Source: CAVDRM01 sp963611355
GTDB lineage: Bacteria > Bacillota > Clostridia > Christensenellales > Aristaeellaceae
Length of the DNA stretch: 64,000 nt
Assembly (NCBI GenBank): GCA_963611355.1
Contig: CAVDRM010000001.1
Location: forward strand, 124,001 to 188,000
Direction: 5' to 3'
The notes beneath the pieces were generated by a model, which was not told the DNA's origin, made no database searches, and saw only the letters and a program-made list of their open reading frames with translations. Below, piece by piece: positions 60,663 through 64,000 of the stretch (position 1 is the first letter of the stretch; each line of letters begins with the position of its first letter). Position numbers and translations under genes: made by a program.

Positions 60663-60808
60663 CGTGTAATCTCCTGCCTCTCTTGCCGCACAACGCAGCA
60701 TGGATTCTGTTTTATGCGGCATGCTACGCCGCAGGCCGAGTCCTGCCGAAAGCCAAACGGAAAAACCAGCTCAATGTATAAATTGGCTGTCAAAGCTGGC
60801 AAAACCAC
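60659..60808 (-). CDS. Possible 49-residue leader ORF coupled to rnfG
   Basis: A GTG at 60808 follows AAAAAGGAGG by 3 bases and opens a frame that ends in TGA overlapping the rnfG ATG (ATGA). The product includes DSACGVACR and NPCCVV, thus several Cys. I recognise no family. It could be a translation-coupling leader that senses some condition, or just a chance frame. Confidence 0.35.
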   Translation of the reverse strand: MVLPALTANLYIELVFPFGFRQDSACGVACRIKQNPCCVVRQERQEITR

Positions 60809-60834
60809 AAGCCTCCTTTTTATCAGCGGATTAA

Positions 60835-60864
60835 ATTTTACAACCTTTACCAATAGTTTGTCAA
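60835..60864 (-). promoter_or_regulatory. Promoter of the rnf operon
   Basis: TTGACA (60859-60864) and TAAAAT (60835-60840) with an 18-base spacer on the minus strand. It gives a leader of about 165 bases before rnfG. Confidence 0.65.
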
Positions 60865-61029
60865 TACTATTTCCCGCAAAAATTGACTGTTTTTTGCCCG
60901 TTTTTCTCCAAAAACCGCCTAAAAATCCTCAAAAAACGGATGTTTTTTTGCCTCCGTTCAATACATAAAATATCGATAATGCATACAATTATTTTTAAAT
61001 TTCGTGTGCCGATGCCGAACAAAAAGCAA

Positions 61030-61282
61030 AAGCCCGCCGAAGCGAGCTTCAGACTGTTGAAAAAGTCCACAGACATTCTTTAGGATGCATGAAGGGGCGG
61101 CAGCCCCTTCATTTTTGATCGTATCGACCGGCTTTGCCTCTCGTGCGTGCCGATGTTTCGGAGCGTCAGCGCAGAAAAAGCATTTCCTCAGCCTTGCCAT
61201 GCAGGATGCAGCCTTTCATCCTGCATGGAGCGTATCAAAAACGCAGTTTTTTGACACGCAGAAAGCCCGCCGAAGCGAGCTT
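61030..61282. repeat. Palindrome-rich intergenic element with direct-repeat ends
   Basis: The stretch is bounded by two 20-base direct repeats (AAGCCCGCCGAAGCGAGCTT at 61030-61049 and 61263-61282), each able to form a small hairpin. Inside are TGAAGGGGC-GGCA-GCCCCTTCA followed by TTTTTG (61090-61116) and the inverted repeat CATGCAGGAT...ATCCTGCATG (61198-61227). No gene is apparent. The pattern suggests a dispersed intergenic repeat or RNA element, with terminators at its ends. Confidence 0.5.
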
Positions 61283-61895
61283 ATGAATCAGAGGTATATT
61301 CCGACAAATGCTTAAATTGTATGTTGATTTTCAGTCCGTCCAGCCATGTGCTCATGAGTTTTTCCAGCGTCCTCCGGGCGCTGCTCCACGCGCCCTCCAT
61401 GACGTCCGCATCGTCCGCATAGGCCAAGCGGCATTTTTCCTCCTGCGCGCTCAGCATGGCCTGATAGCGCTTCTCCGTCAGCAGATTCCAGAAATCATCG
61501 ATGGTCGGGTCATCCGTTGCGGTCAGCTTATCGGACAAAAGCTCCGCGTCCGGCAGATAAACGGTGATGCTGTCCTCTCCCGACTCGACAACGGCCTTGT
61601 CCAAATCGATGCCCAGAGCAATATCATATTGATACGGCACGCTCACGCGCTGCACCGTACCGATGAAAAGCGCCTCGGTCGTTGCCTCCATCACGCCCGT
61701 GTCCGAATACTCGACCGAAGTCAGCTTGCCCACCTCGCTCATTTCATGGGTGAGCGTCCGGCTGATTTGGCTGTAATTGATCTGACCGAACAGGGAAGCC
61801 ATCCATGTCTTCGCATAGGGAAGCAGCGTCACGGCCAAGATAATGCCGAGCGCCGTCGCCAGCACGCGCAAAAACCATTTCCCGATTGTTTTCAT
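61281..61895 (-). CDS. DUF4230 domain protein
   Basis: A 204-residue protein of the DUF4230 family (function unknown). One N-terminal membrane helix (about 8-27) precedes an extracytoplasmic domain with FIGTVQRVSVPYQYDIALGID and DSITVYLPDAELLS. The start overlaps the stop of the 56-residue gene by 4 bases. Its last codons overlap the flanking 20-base repeat. Confidence 0.85.
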   Translation of the reverse strand: MKTIGKWFLRVLATALGIILAVTLLPYAKTWMASLFGQINYSQISRTLTHEMSEVGKLTSVEYSDTGVMEATTEALFIGTVQRVSVPYQYDIALGIDLDKAVVESGEDSITVYLPDAELLSDKLTATDDPTIDDFWNLLTEKRYQAMLSAQEEKCRLAYADDADVMEGAWSSARRTLEKLMSTWLDGLKINIQFKHLSEYTSDS

Positions 61896-62062
61896 ATCGC
61901 GTTTCCGTTATTCAGCAGCGTCAGCAGCAGCACAACGCCGCGGGCCAGCCCGTAAGCCAGCGTCAGATATCCAACGAGCAGAACGAACCGCGTCCACAGG
62001 CTCATCCCTCTGCGCCGCCTCCGTCGTTCCGGCCGGCGCTCCATCGGCTCTTCTCGCCCCAT
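61892..62062 (-). CDS. Small Arg-rich single-pass membrane protein
   Basis: A 56-residue product: a very basic N-terminus (MERRPERRRRRRG) and one membrane helix (FVLLVGYLTLAYGLARGVVL). GGAGA precedes the ATG, and the stop overlaps the DUF4230 start (ATGA), so translation is coupled. I do not know the family. It is probably a partner of the DUF4230 protein. Confidence 0.75.
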   Translation of the reverse strand: MGREEPMERRPERRRRRRGMSLWTRFVLLVGYLTLAYGLARGVVLLLTLLNNGNAI

Positions 62063-62071
62063 AGCCGTCTC

Positions 62072-62611
62072 CTATTCACTCAGTGTATTGCGCTTCCATG
62101 CGATGCACACGCCTGTCAGCAGGTGCATTCGCCAGGAAACATTGTCAAAGCCAGCCTGTTGGAGTCGCCGCATGAGAGGGCGCGGAGAATTGCTTTCCTC
62201 CCACGAAAGCGGCGCAGCCATAATAAACTGACCACCCGGCCGCAGCACACGGCGTACCTCGTCCAGCACCCTGTCAAAATCCTCATACTGTCGTGCAGGT
62301 TTTGTGCTGAAGACCGCATCGAATGCATCATCGCGCCACGGAATGTCCATCGGCCTTGCGGACAGAACATCCGCCTCGTCCAAGCGGCCGCGGACGGCGT
62401 GCGCCTGCTCCGTCGTTTCGCAGATGCCGCAGACCCGAAGGTGATACTTTTCCGCCAGCACGGATAAAAGAGAACCGTCCCCGCAGGATAAATCAAGCAC
62501 CCGCTCATGCTCCTCCAGCGTGGCCCACGCCGCGACCGCCCGTTCTGCCCCGCGCAGATGAACAGGTCTTTCCGCCGGCTGCCAAAGCATTTCCTCTAAT
62601 CTGGTCTGCAT
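62072..62611 (-). CDS. Class I SAM-dependent methyltransferase
   Basis: A 179-residue methyltransferase of the UbiE/small-molecule type. SAM motifs are VLDLSCGDGSLLSVLA, the mid-domain RPMDIPWRDDAFDAVFST, and LRPGGQFIMAAPL. I start at MQTRLEEM, with AAGGAG 8 bases before it. Substrate unknown. First gene of the small operon with the 56-residue and DUF4230 genes. Confidence 0.88.
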   Translation of the reverse strand: MQTRLEEMLWQPAERPVHLRGAERAVAAWATLEEHERVLDLSCGDGSLLSVLAEKYHLRVCGICETTEQAHAVRGRLDEADVLSARPMDIPWRDDAFDAVFSTKPARQYEDFDRVLDEVRRVLRPGGQFIMAAPLSWEESNSPRPLMRRLQQAGFDNVSWRMHLLTGVCIAWKRNTLSE

Positions 62612-62647
62612 ACCGTTTCTCCTTACGCCTTCATGAAGGCCAGATTG

Positions 62648-62676
62648 ATTATACCACATTTCTTAAGCTATTGCAA
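62648..62676 (-). promoter_or_regulatory. Promoter of the methyltransferase operon
   Basis: TTGCAA (62671-62676) and TATAAT (62648-62653) with a 17-base spacer and an extended TGTGG before the -10, 37 bases before the start. Confidence 0.75.
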
Positions 62677-62765
62677 ATGCTTTTGTAACAATTATTTTGT
62701 TTGCGTTTAATTTACGTCATTATTTTGAAATATTTATAGCTCTTTTCAACGCCATTTCGTCAGAA

Positions 62766-62794
62766 TTGACAAACGCAAAAAAATAGCATATGAT
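62766..62794 (+). promoter_or_regulatory. Promoter of the cyclophilin-zapA-U32 operon
   Basis: TTGACA (62766-62771) and TATGAT (62789-62794) with a 17-base spacer, 28 bases before the start. Confidence 0.8.
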
Positions 62795-62822
62795 TAGCGG
62801 GAAATAACGAACAGGAAAGCGA

Positions 62823-63362
62823 GTGAACGTTATGGCTGAAAATGCGGTCGTGCATCCCGACTTTATCATTGAACTGGAAAACGGCGGCATCATGACGGGC
62901 GAATTATATCCCGAATATGCGCCGCAGTCCGTCGGAAATTTTGCTTCCTTGGCCAACAGCGGCTTTTATGACGGGCTGACCTTCCACCGCGTCATCCCCG
63001 GCTTCATGATTCAGGGCGGCTGCCCCAAGGGGACAGGCACGGGCGGACCCGGCTATGCCATCAAAGGTGAATTTCAGCAAAACGGCGTCCATAACCCGCT
63101 CAAGCACACCTACGGCGTGTTGTCGATGGCGCGGAGCATGATGCCCAACTCGGCAGGCTCCCAGTTTTTCATCATGACCAGCAGCTCTCCGCATCTGGAC
63201 GGCGCGTATGCTGCCTTCGGCAAGGTGCTGACCGGCCTTGAGGAAGCGGAAAAAATCGTCAAAGTGCCGCGGGACTATATGGACAAGCCCTTAGAGCCGC
63301 AGCGCATCAAATCCATTCGGGTGGATGTCAAAGGACAGTATTATCCCTTCGAGCAGCTTTGA
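62823..63362 (+). CDS. Peptidyl-prolyl cis-trans isomerase, cyclophilin type
   Basis: Cytoplasmic foldase. The motifs FHRVIPGFMIQGG, GEFQQNG, LSMARS and NSAGSQFFIMT and the closing FGKVLTGLEEAEKI are typical. Start: GTG at 62823 with AGGA 6 bases before it, or ATG at 62832 with the family's usual N-terminus length; both are plausible. Followed by zapA after 31 bases. Confidence 0.93.
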   Translation: MNVMAENAVVHPDFIIELENGGIMTGELYPEYAPQSVGNFASLANSGFYDGLTFHRVIPGFMIQGGCPKGTGTGGPGYAIKGEFQQNGVHNPLKHTYGVLSMARSMMPNSAGSQFFIMTSSSPHLDGAYAAFGKVLTGLEEAEKIVKVPRDYMDKPLEPQRIKSIRVDVKGQYYPFEQL

Positions 63363-63393
63363 TTATCATATGTAAGGTTGAGGCGGGGTGTTT

Positions 63394-63660
63394 ATGGCCA
63401 GCCATTCCTGCACCGTGCGAATCGCCGGACGCGATTATACGTTGACAACCTCGGACACGGACGAAAAAGCGCGCCGTGTCGCTGCCTATGTCGACCGGAA
63501 AATTTCGGAAGCCTCCGGCCAGTCCTTGGCTTCCCGTGAGCTGTGCGCCGTCATCGCCGCGCTTTCCATCGCCGAGGAGCTTTTGGACGCGCAGGATGAC
63601 AATCAGCGCCTCCGCAATGCGCTTTATGAGGCCGAAAAAAAGAATGGAGACGGTCGCTGA
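63394..63660 (+). CDS. zapA: Cell division protein ZapA
   Basis: An 88-residue coiled-coil protein that bundles FtsZ. It has the ZapA core VRIAGRDYTL and EKARRVAAYVDRKISEA, then a helical C-terminus LDAQDDNQRLRNALYEAEKK. The ATG with GAGG about 10 bases upstream is used. Its stop overlaps the next start (TGATG). Confidence 0.9.
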   Translation: MASHSCTVRIAGRDYTLTTSDTDEKARRVAAYVDRKISEASGQSLASRELCAVIAALSIAEELLDAQDDNQRLRNALYEAEKKNGDGR

Positions 63661-64000
63661 TGAAGCACGCTGTGGAGTTGCTCGCCCCTGCGGGCAGCTT
63701 GGACGCTCTGCGGGCGGCCGTCAGCGCCGGGGCAGATGCCGTCTATGCAGGCAGTGCGCTGTTCGGCGCACGCGCAAGTGCCAGGTTTGACGAGGATTCT
63801 CTTCGTCAGGCCGTGCGACTTGCGCATTTTTTTGGCCGCCGCATCCATGTAACGGTCAATACCCTGTGCAAGCAGGAGGAGCTTCCCGCGCTCATCAGCA
63901 CGCTGGAAGCGCTTCAAGAAATGCGCGTGGACGCGGTGCTTGTGCAGGATTTGGGTGTGCTCAAGCTCTGCCTGGAGCGCTTTCCCCGCCTTCCCGTTCA
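63660..64000 (+). CDS. Peptidase U32 family protein (partial, runs off window)
   Basis: N-terminal 113 residues of a U32 family protein, related to YhbU/RlhA-type enzymes. The opening VELLAPAGSLDALRAAVSAGADAVYAGS is diagnostic, and RIHVTVNTLC and DAVLVQDLGVL follow. The gene continues beyond the right edge. U32 family members are linked with tRNA/rRNA hydroxylation or collagen-type proteolysis. The adjacency to zapA is common in Clostridia. Confidence 0.92.
   Translation, partial: MKHAVELLAPAGSLDALRAAVSAGADAVYAGSALFGARASARFDEDSLRQAVRLAHFFGRRIHVTVNTLCKQEELPALISTLEALQEMRVDAVLVQDLGVLKLCLERFPRLPV

Noticed and set aside
60883..61083. Plus-strand frame of 66 codons in the rnf upstream region
   Set aside because: Lys/Phe-rich by base composition, no ribosome site and it overlaps the repeat element.

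Overview
The window is GC-rich, densely coded DNA from a strictly anaerobic Gram-positive bacterium, most likely a gut-type Clostridia (Bacillota). Indicators are WhiA next to a Crh-like protein, ZapA, class III fructose-bisphosphatase, type III glutamine synthetase, an Rnf complex, AdhE, [FeFe]-hydrogenase-type proteins, a SAM-I riboswitch, sigma-A promoters with 17-bp spacers and strong GGAGG ribosome sites. I cannot name the species; a Christensenellales/Oscillospirales-like lineage is only a guess. No phage, insertion sequence or CRISPR array was seen.

Layout. 17-8786 (minus): a five-gene oligopeptide ABC transporter in which four of the five subunits carry large insertions. 8787-9937: non-coding DNA with several simple and tandem repeats. 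9938-21279 (minus): GH2 glycosidase, metK under a SAM-I riboswitch, crh-like/whiA/murB, manA, pepV, a PatB-type lyase, two RNA-modification enzymes and a membrane protein. 21280-29663 (minus): adhE followed by an APH-fold kinase, a 2Fe-2S protein, a sensory [FeFe]-hydrogenase with a PAS domain, a SpoIIE phosphatase and a group B-type [FeFe]-hydrogenase. This looks like a hydrogen/redox-sensing phospho-signalling operon tied to ethanol fermentation and is the most interesting system here. 29714-33523 (minus): a ferrous iron uptake operon (two feoA, feoB, a 45-residue Cys-rich protein and a DtxR-like regulator), with three matching dyads at its promoter. 33620-34174: a broken XRE regulator and tRNA-Lys.

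34347-40370 (plus): MATE exporter, serC-serA, fbp. 40380-43050: an AT-rich island with a small secreted peptide and a tannase-like esterase, probably acquired by transfer. 43057-47268: L,D-transpeptidase (minus), deoC, ROK sugar kinase, MarR regulator. 47365-50730: a Kdp-type two-component system divergent from an orphan Na+-pump decarboxylase beta subunit with a 45-residue gamma-like partner. 50756-52307: a structured leader with a mini-ORF and terminator in front of a TM1266-family hydrogenase-system regulator and a solute-binding protein. 52421-55679: asnA and glnN (ammonia assimilation). 55752-60864 (minus): rnfGCDEAB, with rnfG unusually first. 60865-64000: an intergenic repeat, a DUF4230 operon with a 56-residue protein and a methyltransferase, then cyclophilin, zapA and a U32 peptidase cut by the window edge.

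The genes fit a fermentative physiology. Peptides and sugars are imported and degraded, electrons pass through ferredoxin to Rnf, H2 or ethanol, and the hydrogenase-like sensors and the TM1266 regulator suggest that H2 or redox state is monitored. Functions rest on motifs read by eye; no database search was run.
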